DNA from: a bacterium
Lineage (GTDB): Bacteria > Actinomycetota > Acidimicrobiia > Acidimicrobiales > RAAP-2
Length of the DNA stretch: 37,331 bases
Assembly: GCA_027365055.1 (NCBI GenBank)
Contig: DAHXOD010000003.1
Coordinates: 1-37,331 of the forward strand
Direction of reading: 5' to 3'
A model generated the notes under the pieces. It worked only from the letters and a program-made list of their open reading frames with translations. It was not told the DNA's origin and searched no databases. A program made the translations under genes and the position numbers. Of the stretch, positions 26,414 through 34,427 are shown piece by piece. Every line of letters begins with the position of its first letter. The first letter of the stretch is position 1.

Positions 26414-26917
26414 CTACAGCGTACCCGCCAGGACGATCTCGCCACCAGCGGCGTCGATGGCGCCCGGTTCCACCAGGTCGGGAGCCAGGTCGGCCAAGGG
26501 GGCGAGGACGAAGCGCCGTTGGCGCCAACGCGGATGGGGCACCGTCAGGTCCGGATCGTCGATCGCACAGTCGTCGATCCACAGCACGTCCACGTCGAGC
26601 GTCCGGGGGCCCCAGCGGGCCGCCCGAACCCGTCCGGCAGCCGCCTCGAGACGCCGGCACTCCTCCAACAACCGGTAGGGATCCATTCCGAGCGGGGCCG
26701 CCAGCTCCACGACCAGGTTCAAGTACGGCCCCGACTCCGCCGGGCCTCCCACCGGCTCGGTCTCGTAGACCGGCGAGACGGCGGTCACCGGCATCACGCT
26801 GTTCGCCCGCAGCTGGTCGACGGCTCGCCGCAGGTGGGCCCAACGGTCTCCGAGATTGGAGCCGAGACCGAGGAAGGCGCGGACCGAGGCCACCTCTCCG
26901 AGCGGCGGCGACGTCAT
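26414..26917 (-). CDS. folK: 6-hydroxymethyl-7,8-dihydropterin pyrophosphokinase
   Basis: Transfers pyrophosphate from ATP to the pterin alcohol in folate synthesis. AFLGLGSNLGDRWAHL, VSPVYETEPVGG, the HPPK signature RWGPRTLDVDVLWID with the two Mg-binding aspartates, and VPHPRWRQRRFVLAPLADL are all present. The length is 167 residues. The ATG overlaps the folB stop (ATGA). Confidence 0.96.
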   Translation of the reverse strand: MTSPPLGEVASVRAFLGLGSNLGDRWAHLRRAVDQLRANSVMPVTAVSPVYETEPVGGPAESGPYLNLVVELAAPLGMDPYRLLEECRRLEAAAGRVRAARWGPRTLDVDVLWIDDCAIDDPDLTVPHPRWRQRRFVLAPLADLAPDLVEPGAIDAAGGEIVLAGTL

Positions 26918-27327
26918 CGACGCCGGTCCCTGCTGCGGGTCACCCGCACCCCGACGGTGCCGATGTCGGCAGGCAACGGCGGCTGCAGCTTGCGGACGAC
27001 GACGGTCACCTCGATCACCCGGGCATCCTCAAGCACGGAGGAGGCGATCGTGTCAGCCAGGGATTCGAGCAGGCGGAACGAGCGGGCTCCCGCCACCACG
27101 GCGGCCACCCGCTCAACCACGCCCGCGTAGTCGACCGTGTCCTCGAGTTGGTCCGAACGCCCAGCGGTGGCGGTGTCCACCACGAGATCGAGGTCGACCT
27201 CGAACGGCTGCGGTCGGATCTGCTCCTCGGAGAGGACCCCGTGCGTCCCGAGCAGCCGGAGTCCTCGCAGCTCGATCCGGTCGGCGGTCCCCGCAGCACC
27301 GGACTCCGGCGGAGGCGAACCGGTCAC
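26914..27327 (-). CDS. folB: Dihydroneopterin aldolase
   Basis: Cleaves dihydroneopterin to hydroxymethyl-dihydropterin. The block DRIELRGLRLLGTHGVLSEE carries the pterin-binding region. TVDYAGVVERVAAVV and SFRLLESLADTIASSVLED include the pterin-anchoring Glu, and VTVVRKLQPPLPADIGTVGV-like sequence ends with the conserved Lys. The GTG at 27327 overlaps the preceding gene's stop (GTGA) and gives 137 residues with a short N-terminal extension. Confidence 0.93.
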   Translation of the reverse strand: MTGSPPPESGAAGTADRIELRGLRLLGTHGVLSEEQIRPQPFEVDLDLVVDTATAGRSDQLEDTVDYAGVVERVAAVVAGARSFRLLESLADTIASSVLEDARVIEVTVVVRKLQPPLPADIGTVGVRVTRSRDRRR

Positions 27328-27845
27328 GCGCCGGTGGCGTCCGGGCGCGAAGGGAGCTGCCCGGCCGTGGCGACCAACTCCCGGCCGGCCGGGCCCATCG
27401 GATGCCCGGTCATGCGCTCCAGCACCATCGTGGCCTGGGGCCCTCCCGGAAGGCGGCCGGACCAGCACAGATAGCCCGCAGCCACACCGGCCACCCGGTC
27501 CCCCATCTCCTCCTGGTGGATCAGCACGCGCTCACCGGCCTGCAGGCGACGGTGGATGTCCTCGAAGAGCTCCGCCAGCACGGCGCGGGTGTCACCGGAG
27601 GGGGGGAGCGCGAACTGCGTGCTGGGGAGGTCGTGCTCCTCGTAGGCCTTGAGGTTGTGGGCGGACGGGAGCAGCGAGATCACATGGGTGAACCCTTGCA
27701 CCTGGAGCCAGACGATTTCTTCTTGGCGGCGGACCTTGCGGTGATTGGGGGCGAATCCCCCCGGACGCTCGCTCAGGGCCAGCCGATCCTTGATCACCCA
27801 GGTGAAGTTGCGAGGCGGGATACCGGCGGCCCACTTCCCTCTCAT
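27324..27845 (-). CDS. Protein-phosphatase-like protein lacking the catalytic cysteine
   Basis: A 173-residue protein with the layout of a dual-specificity phosphatase. NFTWVIKDRLALSERPGG recalls the usual N-terminal strand, EEIVWLQVQGFTHVISLLPS matches the strand-helix-strand before the acid loop, and AELFEDIHRRLQAGERVLIH leads into the P-loop. The P-loop should read H-C-x5-R but here reads H110-Q111-EEMGD-R117: the spacing and Arg are kept and the nucleophilic Cys is Gln. It is thus probably a pseudo-enzyme or uses different chemistry. It is locked between folP and folB by 4-bp overlaps on both sides, so it is coexpressed with folate synthesis. Ligand and role are unknown. Confidence 0.65.
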   Translation of the reverse strand: MRGKWAAGIPPRNFTWVIKDRLALSERPGGFAPNHRKVRRQEEIVWLQVQGFTHVISLLPSAHNLKAYEEHDLPSTQFALPPSGDTRAVLAELFEDIHRRLQAGERVLIHQEEMGDRVAGVAAGYLCWSGRLPGGPQATMVLERMTGHPMGPAGRELVATAGQLPSRPDATGA

Positions 27846-28663
27846 CGCACGCCCCGACCACCGGGGAGCGGCGTGCCGACCAGCGTTGCTGCCTGCACCG
27901 TCGCCGCCACGTCGTGGACCCGCACCATCCGGGCGCCTCGCTCCATCGCCCAGGTGGCGGTGGCCAACGACCCGGCCAGCCGGTCCCCGACCGGTGCCGG
28001 GGGCGCTCCGGGCGGGGTGGCGAGCACGCCGAGGAACGTTTTGCGACTGGTGCCAACCAGGAGCGGGTAGCCCAAGGCCGCCAGGCTATCGACCGCTCCG
28101 AGCAGCGCCAGGTTGTGGTCAACGGTCTTTCCGAACCCGATGCCGGGATCGACCCAGACCTCGGCGACCCCCCCGCTCGCGGCGGCAGCGGCCCGCTCGG
28201 CCAAAAAGGACTGCACCTCCGCCACCACGTCGTCGTAGCGCGGATCCTGTTGCATGGTGGGGGGAGTCCCCTTCCGGTGCATGGCCACCCACCCCACGCC
28301 GTGGTCAGCCGCCACCGGCCAGAGGGTCGCCGACACGTCATTGATCAGCGTGGCGCCGACCGAGACCGCCGCCGCCGCCACGGCTTCCTTGGTGGTGTCG
28401 ATCGACACACGGATGTGGGGCGCCAGCGCCTCGACCACCGGCAGCACCCGACGCAGCTCTTCGTCCAACGCGACCGGCTCGGCGTGCGGTCGGGTGGATT
28501 CGCCGCCCACGTCGACGATGTCCGCTCCCTCGTCGATCATCTGCTTCCCCCGGTCGACTGCGGACGTTCCCTCGAACCACTGGCCGCCATCGGAGAAGGA
28601 GTCGGGGGTGACATTCAGCACTCCCATGACCAGGGGACGATCCTCGACGGTCCGGGGGGGCAT
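27842..28663 (-). CDS. folP: Dihydropteroate synthase
   Basis: Condenses hydroxymethyl-dihydropterin pyrophosphate with p-aminobenzoate. LVMGVLNVTPDSFSDGG, DIVDVGGESTRP, RVSIDTTKEAVAAAA, LINDVSATL, VWVDPGIGFGKTVDHNLALL and LLVGTSRKTFLG are the standard TIM-barrel motifs; the sulfonamide-target loops look normal. The length is 273 residues. The stop overlaps the phosphatase-like gene's ATG. A -10-like TACGCT lies eight bases upstream of the ATG, so folP may have its own promoter. Confidence 0.97.
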   Translation of the reverse strand: MPPRTVEDRPLVMGVLNVTPDSFSDGGQWFEGTSAVDRGKQMIDEGADIVDVGGESTRPHAEPVALDEELRRVLPVVEALAPHIRVSIDTTKEAVAAAAVSVGATLINDVSATLWPVAADHGVGWVAMHRKGTPPTMQQDPRYDDVVAEVQSFLAERAAAAASGGVAEVWVDPGIGFGKTVDHNLALLGAVDSLAALGYPLLVGTSRKTFLGVLATPPGAPPAPVGDRLAGSLATATWAMERGARMVRVHDVAATVQAATLVGTPLPGGRGVR

Positions 28664-28671
28664 GGAGGGAC

Positions 28672-28677
28672 AGCGTA
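28672..28677 (-). promoter_or_regulatory. -10 candidate for folP
   Basis: TACGCT, identical to the carD candidate, lies eight bases before the folP ATG. That would give a transcript starting within a few bases of the start codon. No -35 consensus is evident. Confidence 0.35.
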
Positions 28678-28736
28678 AACCAGGCGGACCGCCGATGCCT
28701 CCGGGCCCAGGTCAGACCGTGTACCTGACGAGCCGC

Positions 28737-29306
28737 TCAGCGGCCGTGTACGAACTGCATCGCCTCGGCACGGGTGGACGAGTCGGTCCGGAACAGGCCC
28801 CGTACCGCAGAGGTGACGGTCAGCGTGCCCGGCTTTTTGACGCCGCGCATCGACATGCACAGGTGCTCGGCCTCCACGACCACCAGTACGCCCTTGGGCA
28901 CCAGGGCCCGTTCGATCGAGTCGGCGATCTGGGTGGTCATCCGCTCCTGCACCTGGAGACGCCTGGCGTAGCCGTCGACCAGACGGGCGAACTTGGAGAG
29001 CCCCGTGATCCGGCCGTCGTCGCCGGGGATGTACGCCACGTGAGCCCGACCCATGAACGGGACGAGGTGGTGCTCACACAACGAGGCGAAAGGGATGTCG
29101 CGCACCATCACCATCTCGTCGTGCTCGGCGGCGAACGTGACCTCGAGATGTTCACTCGGGTCCTCGTCCATACCGGCGAAGAGCTCTTCGTACATGTGGG
29201 CGACCCGGAAGGGGGTCTTCAACAAGCCATCGCGGCCGGCGTCCTCTCCCATGGCAGCCAGCAATTCGAGTACGGCCCGCTCGGCGCGGGCGACATCGAC
29301 GCTCAC
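28737..29306 (-). CDS. folE: GTP cyclohydrolase I
   Basis: Opens GTP to dihydroneopterin triphosphate, the first step of folate synthesis. [15 protein letters not shown], the zinc and active-site block [38 protein letters not shown] and [15 protein letters not shown] with the third zinc ligand are present. At 189 residues it has the normal length. The start is GTG, nine bases after the hpt stop. In most actinobacteria ftsH lies between hpt and folE; it does not here. Confidence 0.97.
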   Translation of the reverse strand: MSVDVARAERAVLELLAAMGEDAGRDGLLKTPFRVAHMYEELFAGMDEDPSEHLEVTFAAEHDEMVMVRDIPFASLCEHHLVPFMGRAHVAYIPGDDGRITGLSKFARLVDGYARRLQVQERMTTQIADSIERALVPKGVLVVVEAEHLCMSMRGVKKPGTLTVTSAVRGLFRTDSSTRAEAMQFVHGR

Positions 29307-29315
29307 CGGGCGAGC

Positions 29316-29909
29316 TCAGCCATGGTGCGCGTCCGAGTCGTGGGCGTGGACGGCGGGAAGGTTGCGGAGACGTTCAGCGACATCGTGGCCATAGCCCACC
29401 ACGAAATCTGGAGGAATGTGAAATCCGACGTAACGGAGATCGACCGCAGTCCGCTGCTGGCCGTCCTTGACCAGCAGCGCGCACACCTCCAGGCTGGCCG
29501 GTCGGCGGGCGAGCAGATAGCGCTGCAGGTAGTTGAGGGTGAGGCCACTGTCGACGATGTCCTCCACCACCAGGACGTGCCGCCCGACCAGATCGACATC
29601 GAGGTCCTTCACGATGCGGACCACGCCGGACGTGCGAGTGGCGCTCCCGTAGGAGGCAACGGCCATGAAGTCGACCTCGACCGGCAGGTCGATCGCCCGT
29701 GACAGGTCACTCATGAACATGAAGGCGCCCTTCAGCACCCCGACCAGCAAGGGTGGGCGTCCCTGGTAGTCGGCGGTGATCGCCTTCCCCAGCTCAGCGA
29801 TGCGCGCTTGAAGCTGATGGGCGGAAACCACCACCGGGCCGGCGGCGGGGTCGGCTTCGAGCTGCGTCAGGGGGTCGGCCCGGACCGGTGGGTCGTCGCG
29901 CGGAGACAT
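29316..29909 (-). CDS. hpt: Hypoxanthine phosphoribosyltransferase
   Basis: Salvages hypoxanthine and guanine with [22 protein letters not shown], the PRPP-binding [18 protein letters not shown] and the C-terminal [10 protein letters not shown] are diagnostic. The length is 197 residues, with a 25-residue N-terminal extension before the core. The ATG overlaps the tilS stop by one base (TGATG), so translation is probably coupled. tilS-hpt pairing is conserved from Bacillus to actinobacteria. Confidence 0.96.
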   Translation of the reverse strand: MSPRDDPPVRADPLTQLEADPAAGPVVVSAHQLQARIAELGKAITADYQGRPPLLVGVLKGAFMFMSDLSRAIDLPVEVDFMAVASYGSATRTSGVVRIVKDLDVDLVGRHVLVVEDIVDSGLTLNYLQRYLLARRPASLEVCALLVKDGQQRTAVDLRYVGFHIPPDFVVGYGHDVAERLRNLPAVHAHDSDAHHG

Positions 29910-30886
29910 CACAGGCTGACTGTACTGGGTCGGTCGGCCACCGGTTCGGTGGAGGAACGGTGATCCAGCGGACGAACGCTCGGCTCGAACGGCCCATCCT
30001 CCCGCGTCAAACGACCCGAGGAGCGGGCGACTCGAGACCCGCCATCCACTTCGGTGGCCACCCGTTCGCCCCTGGCCACGGCCAGCACCCGCTCGACTGC
30101 TGCCGCCGACGGTGGGTACGGGGAGTCGCCCGCCAGCCAGGCCCTCACCGCCCGGCGGGCGATCGACTCCGGCGCCGACGCCAGGGCACGCGCATCGGTG
30201 GGGTCGACCAGGACGGCCACCGCGGCCAGCACGTCGGCGTCGCCCGCCAGCAGCCCGGCCTGGCGGGCAAGCACCGGCACCACGTCCCTGCCGGCCAACT
30301 CGTCGCACAACGGGAGCAGCTCGGCGCGGACCCGGTTCCGCAGAAACCGGGGATCGGTGTTGGACGGGTCGGAGACCGGAACCAGGCCCTGCGCCCGGCA
30401 GAGCGCCGCCGTCTCCGCCCGCCGGAGGGCCAGGATCGGGTGCCGAGGGCCCGCTCGCATCCCAGCCAGCCCGTCGACCCCTGAACCCCGCAAGAGACGG
30501 ATGAGCACCGTCTCCGCCTGGTCGTCCGCGGTGTGCCCGGTGGCCGCGTCGGGGCCGAGCACCCTCTGGCGCGCCGCCCGTGCCCGCGCCTCGAGGTTCG
30601 CACCTTCGGCGATGTCCACCCGCTCCGATCGGAACTCCGCTCCGGTGCGGGCCGCAACGGCGGCGACCACCGACGATTCGGAGGACGAGCCGGACCTGAG
30701 CCCGTGATCGACGTGGATCGCCGTCACCCGACAGCCGGCCGCTGTCGCCAGGACCAGGAGGGCGAGGGAGTCGGCACCGCCGGAGACGCCGCAGACCAGT
30801 GGCTCCCCGACCGAGGGAAAGGTGCACCGAGCCAGCAGCGCGGCGACCAGTGGATCAGCCGGAGAACGCGGGAGTGGCACCGACAC
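29909..30886 (-). CDS. tilS: tRNA(Ile)-lysidine synthase
   Basis: Changes C34 to lysidine in the CAU-anticodon tRNA-Ile so that it reads AUA. The PP-loop SGGADS lies at 35-40 of the chosen start, followed by [29 protein letters not shown] and the [18 protein letters not shown] block. The C-terminal region is short, as usual in actinobacteria. The start is uncertain: GTG at 30886 or 30880, both overlapping the end of the DUF2342 gene by about 30 bases. At 325 residues the length is normal. Confidence 0.92.
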   Translation of the reverse strand: MSVPLPRSPADPLVAALLARCTFPSVGEPLVCGVSGGADSLALLVLATAAGCRVTAIHVDHGLRSGSSSESSVVAAVAARTGAEFRSERVDIAEGANLEARARAARQRVLGPDAATGHTADDQAETVLIRLLRGSGVDGLAGMRAGPRHPILALRRAETAALCRAQGLVPVSDPSNTDPRFLRNRVRAELLPLCDELAGRDVVPVLARQAGLLAGDADVLAAVAVLVDPTDARALASAPESIARRAVRAWLAGDSPYPPSAAAVERVLAVARGERVATEVDGGSRVARSSGRLTREDGPFEPSVRPLDHRSSTEPVADRPSTVSL

Positions 30887-32051
30887 GCGCGATCCAAGCA
30901 GACGGATCACGGATCTCGAGCAACGAGGGCAGCCACTCGGGTCCGCGCCAGACACGATCGAGCAACCCGGTCCCGCCCGACTCCTCGACGGCGGCAATGA
31001 ACCGTTCGCCCTCCTCGTACTGGCGGAACTTCGCCTCCATGCCGATCAGTTGCTGCAACAGCTTGGCCAATCCCCGCGTCTGGTGGCGTCGCTGGCGGAG
31101 CACCTCGCCGAACCGGGCCGCATCGGGAATCTCTGCTGCTCCGGCACGATCCATGGTCACGTCGCCGTGGCCTTCGAGCAGGCTCATCAGCGCCTGGATC
31201 CGATGGAGACCCTCGAGCTGCTCGGGCGTGGCCACCAGTCCGAGCGCCCCGTTGTCACGGAGCGGGTTCCGCCCCGCCCGGATCTCGTCGGTCATCCGCC
31301 GCAGCACCTCGGCGAACCGCGACGGGTCGGGGTCGAGCGAACCGAGCCCGTCGTGCACCAGTGAGACGAAGTAGTCGCGCATCCACGGGATGGCGGTGAA
31401 CTGGCAGCGGTGGGTCACCTCGTGGAGGGCCAGCCACAGCCGGAACTCGCGGGGCTCGAAACCGTACCGTCGCTCCAGCGCCACCACGTTCGGACCGACG
31501 AAGTACACCAGGTCCTGGTCCGCCACCGCCTCCTCGGCCAGCAGTAGGTCGTACTGCCCGAGCACCCGGGTCGACAGCCATCCGAGGACCACCCCCATCT
31601 GCACGCCGGTCGCCACCCGCCCGGCGGAGGCGACGGGCGCGGTGAGCCGACCGCCCAACAGGCCGGTCGACCCGGCGAGGTGCGACGCGCTCAGACGGTC
31701 GAGATGGGGACCGACCAGGCGCTGGAACGACGAGATGTTGGCCCGCACCCACCCGGCCCGGTCGGTGACCTGCGCCCGGGCCGGGCCGGCCAACGAGCGC
31801 AGACCGGTGGAGGCGGCGACCAGCTCCTCGGCCTGCGAGGTCAGCTCCTCGAACTCGGCTTGCAGCAGATCAGGGCGGTACGGAACTGGCAGGGGCCGAC
31901 GAGCGCCGACCCAGGCCGCCACCCGCTCGGCCACCTCCCAAGCGATCGCCCCACTCCCGGTCCCAGCAGGCCCGGCGTCCGCACCGGACCCGTCCCCAGC
32001 CGCAGCAGGGAGGGAGGAGGCCCGGTCCTCGTCGTCCACGGTTACGGTCAT
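30855..32051 (-). CDS. DUF2342 zinc-dependent metalloprotease-like protein
   Basis: A 398-residue protein with the zincin motif HEVTH at 210-214 in WLALHEVTHRCQF, placed in the family pattern with VYFVGPNVVALERRYG before it and LLEGHGDVTMDRAG after it. The family (sometimes called coenzyme F420 biosynthesis-associated) sits beside tilS in mycobacteria (Rv3626c), as here. Proteolytic activity and substrate are not established. The first 35 residues are Gly/Ala-rich and poorly conserved. The ATG at 32051 follows a TACACT element by eight bases and has no ribosome site. Confidence 0.88.
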   Translation of the reverse strand: MTVTVDDEDRASSLPAAAGDGSGADAGPAGTGSGAIAWEVAERVAAWVGARRPLPVPYRPDLLQAEFEELTSQAEELVAASTGLRSLAGPARAQVTDRAGWVRANISSFQRLVGPHLDRLSASHLAGSTGLLGGRLTAPVASAGRVATGVQMGVVLGWLSTRVLGQYDLLLAEEAVADQDLVYFVGPNVVALERRYGFEPREFRLWLALHEVTHRCQFTAIPWMRDYFVSLVHDGLGSLDPDPSRFAEVLRRMTDEIRAGRNPLRDNGALGLVATPEQLEGLHRIQALMSLLEGHGDVTMDRAGAAEIPDAARFGEVLRQRRHQTRGLAKLLQQLIGMEAKFRQYEEGERFIAAVEESGGTGLLDRVWRGPEWLPSLLEIRDPSAWIARVGATPAFSG

Positions 32052-32059
32052 TGCCGCCC

Positions 32060-32065
32060 AGTGTA
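32060..32065 (-). promoter_or_regulatory. -10 element of a probable leaderless promoter for the DUF2342 gene
   Basis: TACACT lies eight bases before the ATG at 32051. This promoter would drive the DUF2342-tilS-hpt-folE unit. Confidence 0.4.
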
Positions 32066-32162
32066 GGGACCCCGGACGATCGCTGCCGGGCACGCCGTGC
32101 CGCCAGGTGTGGTCGCGCCACCGGCATCCGTCGGAATCATCACCAGAAGAGCGGAGCTGACC

Positions 32163-32483
32163 TCAGCCCTGTGGGTGGATCTGCTCCTCTTTCAGCGCAC
32201 TGGCCACCCGGTCGATCAACGCATCCGGCACGTGGTCACGACACCGGTTGGCGATCACCTTGCGAAGCTCGGCCTCGAACCCGAAAGCATGCACACAGGG
32301 CCCGCAGAGATCGAGATGCTGGGCGATCTCGCGCCGACGATCGTCAGTGAGTTCACCGTCCAGGTAGGAGTAGAGGCGCTCGATCGTCTCGTCGCAGTTG
32401 ACGAACGCCGTGCCCATACCGGCACCACCCGAGGCATGGCCGCCAGCTGGAGCGGGACTGGCCTCTGCCTGCTCGTCTCTCAC
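32163..32483 (-). CDS. rsrA: RsrA-type redox-sensing anti-sigma factor
   Basis: A zinc-binding anti-sigma (ZAS) protein that holds SigR inactive until thiol oxidation. Cys30, His56, Cys60 and Cys63 reproduce the RsrA ligand set Cys11/His37/Cys41/Cys44 with exactly the same spacing, including HxxxCxxC. The rest (YSYLDGELTDDRRREIAQHL) is a typical ZAS helix. From GTG at 32483 it has 106 residues; ATG at 32417 is an alternative. It lies 13 bases after the sigma gene on the same strand, the canonical sigR-rsrA order. Confidence 0.93.
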   Translation of the reverse strand: MRDEQAEASPAPAGGHASGGAGMGTAFVNCDETIERLYSYLDGELTDDRRREIAQHLDLCGPCVHAFGFEAELRKVIANRCRDHVPDALIDRVASALKEEQIHPQG

Positions 32484-32496
32484 GATTGCGGTCTCC

Positions 32497-33075
32497 CTAC
32501 CTGCCGTCGCCGGAGGCCCCGACGAGGCCCCGTGCGCTTCCGAACTCGAACAACGCCTTTTGGAGCGCCTTTCTTCCACGGTGGATGCGGCTCATGACGG
32601 TCCCGATGGGTACGTCGGTGATGTCGGCGATCTCCTTGTACGAAAATCCCTCGACGTCGGCAAGCAGAACCGCGATCCGGAACGAGTCGGGCAGGGACTC
32701 GATCGCTGCCTTCACGTCCGTGTCGGTGAACCGGTCGAGTGCCTCGTCCTCCGCGCTCCGGCCCAGTCCCGCCGCCTGGTCGCCACCGAGGCGCCGGTAG
32801 AGGTAGAGGTCCTCGACGTCCTCCACGTCGGCGATCTCGGGACGGCGCTTCTTCGCCCGGTAGGTGTTGATATAGGTGTTGGTGAGGATCCGGTAGAGCC
32901 ACGCCTTCAGGTTGGTCCCCGACTCGAAGCCGGCGAACGACCGGTACGCCTTCAGGTAGGTCTCTTGGACCAGGTCCTCGGCATCAGCCGGATTCCGGGT
33001 CATCCGGAGCGCGGCCGAGTAGAGGGCAGGCATGTACTCCATGGCGAGATCGGAGAACTGTGCCTGGTCGGCCAT
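32497..33075 (-). CDS. sigR: ECF sigma factor of the SigR/SigH type
   Basis: Controls the thiol-oxidative stress regulon. Region 2 shows [20 protein letters not shown] and [20 protein letters not shown]. Region 4 shows [20 protein letters not shown] and [20 protein letters not shown], a helix-turn-helix for the -35 element. At 192 residues with an RsrA partner downstream it belongs to the SigR/SigH class. The ATG is preceded by TAGGGT at six bases. I found no GGAAT-N18-GTT autoregulatory promoter directly upstream. Confidence 0.94.
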   Translation of the reverse strand: MADQAQFSDLAMEYMPALYSAALRMTRNPADAEDLVQETYLKAYRSFAGFESGTNLKAWLYRILTNTYINTYRAKKRRPEIADVEDVEDLYLYRRLGGDQAAGLGRSAEDEALDRFTDTDVKAAIESLPDSFRIAVLLADVEGFSYKEIADITDVPIGTVMSRIHRGRKALQKALFEFGSARGLVGASGDGR

Positions 33076-33081
33076 ACCGGA

Positions 33082-33087
33082 ACCCTA
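33082..33087 (-). promoter_or_regulatory. -10 element of a probable leaderless sigR promoter
   Basis: TAGGGT is followed by six bases and the sigR ATG, with no ribosome site, as at 3394 and 14426. Confidence 0.4.
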
Positions 33088-33136
33088 CAAGGCCTGGCCG
33101 CGACCAGCATCTCGGCCGGTCTCGGCCGGCTCCGGG

Positions 33137-33177
33137 CAACCCGGTCCGGTCAACCTGGTCCGGGCAACCTGGTCCGG
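33137..33177. repeat. Three 14-base-period repeats in the sigR upstream region
   Basis: CAACCYGGTCCGG starts at 33137, 33151 and 33165. It is noncoding and lies between the sigR promoter and the 3' end of the next minus-strand gene. It could be a slippage product or a binding array. Confidence 0.8.
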
Positions 33178-33192
33178 ACGAGCAAACGGCGG

Positions 33193-34422
33193 TCAGTCCA
33201 CCAGGGCCTGGTAGGCGAGGGCACGGAGCTGGGACCGGAAGGGATAGATCGTCGACGGGAGCAACTGGGTCATGAAGATGGCAGTGAGGTCCTCGACCGG
33301 GTCGACCCAGAAGGCGGTGCTGGCCGCGCCGCCCCAGTAGAACTCGCCGAACGACCCGGCGGTGGCGGTGGCCGCCGGTCCCAGGCCGATTGCGAACCCC
33401 AGCCCGAACCCGACCCCGTCGAAGCCCGACTCACCGAAGCCACCCGTGGCGAGCCGGCTGAGGTCCGCCCCGCCGGGCAGGTGGTTGGCGGTCATCAGCT
33501 CCAGTGTTTTGCGGCCGATGATCCGGACGCCATCGAGCTGTCCCTCGCCGAGGAGCATGCGGCAGAAGCGCAGGTAGTCCCCTGAGGTGGAGACCAGTCC
33601 CCCCGCCCCCGAAAGGTAGGACCGCTGGCGGCGATAGGCACTGGTCACCGGGTCGTCGAGCAGGGCAGGCGCACCGCCCGGTTGATAGCGGTAGCACGCC
33701 GCGAACCGGTCGGCGGACCGGTCGGGCACCGAGAAGCCGGTGTCCACCATGGCCAGCGGCTCGAAGATCTCGCGCCGCAGGTACTCGTCGAACCGGAGAC
33801 CGGAGAGGATCTCGACCAACCGCCCGCAGATGTCGGTGGAGAGCCCGTAGTTCCAGCGGGTTCCCGGATGGAACTTGAGCGGCAACCCGGCGAGGATGGT
33901 GCAGGCGCCCTCGAGGGTCATCCCCGACGCTGCCGCCTGGATCGCCGCCTGGTAGCGGTGGTCCACCGGGTGGTCGGGCACCACGGCCCCCGGAAGCCCG
34001 GTCATGTGCATCAGCGCGTCTCGGACCGACATCGGTCGCGCCGGCTCGACCTCGCGCACCGAGCCGTCCTCGGCGCGCTCCTCGACCCGGAGGTCGGCCC
34101 ATTCGGGGATGAACCGGTGCACCGGATCGGTGAGCTGGAACGCTCCCCGTTCGTAGAGTTGCATCAGCGCGATCGAGGTGATCGGCTTGGTCATCGAGTA
34201 GATCCGCCAGATGGTGTCGTCCGCCACCGGGGTACCGCGCTCGCGGTCCATGATCCCGATCGACCGTGAGTAGGCCAGGCGGTCTCCGCGGGACACGGTG
34301 ATCTGGCAGCCGGGAATGCGGCCGGGACGCACGTAGCGCGACTCGAAGTGCTCGGTGATCCGCTCCAACCGCTCCGGATCCATGCCGGCGGACTCCGGGT
34401 CGACCTCCAGGGACGTGGCCAC
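33193..34422 (-). CDS. Serine hydrolase of the class C beta-lactamase fold
   Basis: A 409-residue protein with the nucleophile motif SMTK (76-79) in WRIYSMTKPITSIALMQL and the tyrosine-region motif in WNYGLSTDICGRLVE. A block FGLGFAIGLGP lies near the end. No signal peptide is seen, so it is probably cytoplasmic. The fold covers esterases, peptidases and lactonases, and nothing points to antibiotic resistance. The GTG start lies five bases after the acyl-CoA dehydrogenase stop, so the two are cotranscribed; an esterase or thioesterase-like role in lipid breakdown is possible. Confidence 0.85.
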   Translation of the reverse strand: MATSLEVDPESAGMDPERLERITEHFESRYVRPGRIPGCQITVSRGDRLAYSRSIGIMDRERGTPVADDTIWRIYSMTKPITSIALMQLYERGAFQLTDPVHRFIPEWADLRVEERAEDGSVREVEPARPMSVRDALMHMTGLPGAVVPDHPVDHRYQAAIQAAASGMTLEGACTILAGLPLKFHPGTRWNYGLSTDICGRLVEILSGLRFDEYLRREIFEPLAMVDTGFSVPDRSADRFAACYRYQPGGAPALLDDPVTSAYRRQRSYLSGAGGLVSTSGDYLRFCRMLLGEGQLDGVRIIGRKTLELMTANHLPGGADLSRLATGGFGESGFDGVGFGLGFAIGLGPAATATAGSFGEFYWGGAASTAFWVDPVEDLTAIFMTQLLPSTIYPFRSQLRALAYQALVD

Positions 34423-34427
34423 GACGC

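Noticed and set aside
33076-33192. SigR-type autoregulatory promoter (GGAAT-N18-GTT) upstream of sigR
   Set aside because: No good match at the right spacing; only a TAGGGT leaderless -10 candidate is visible.
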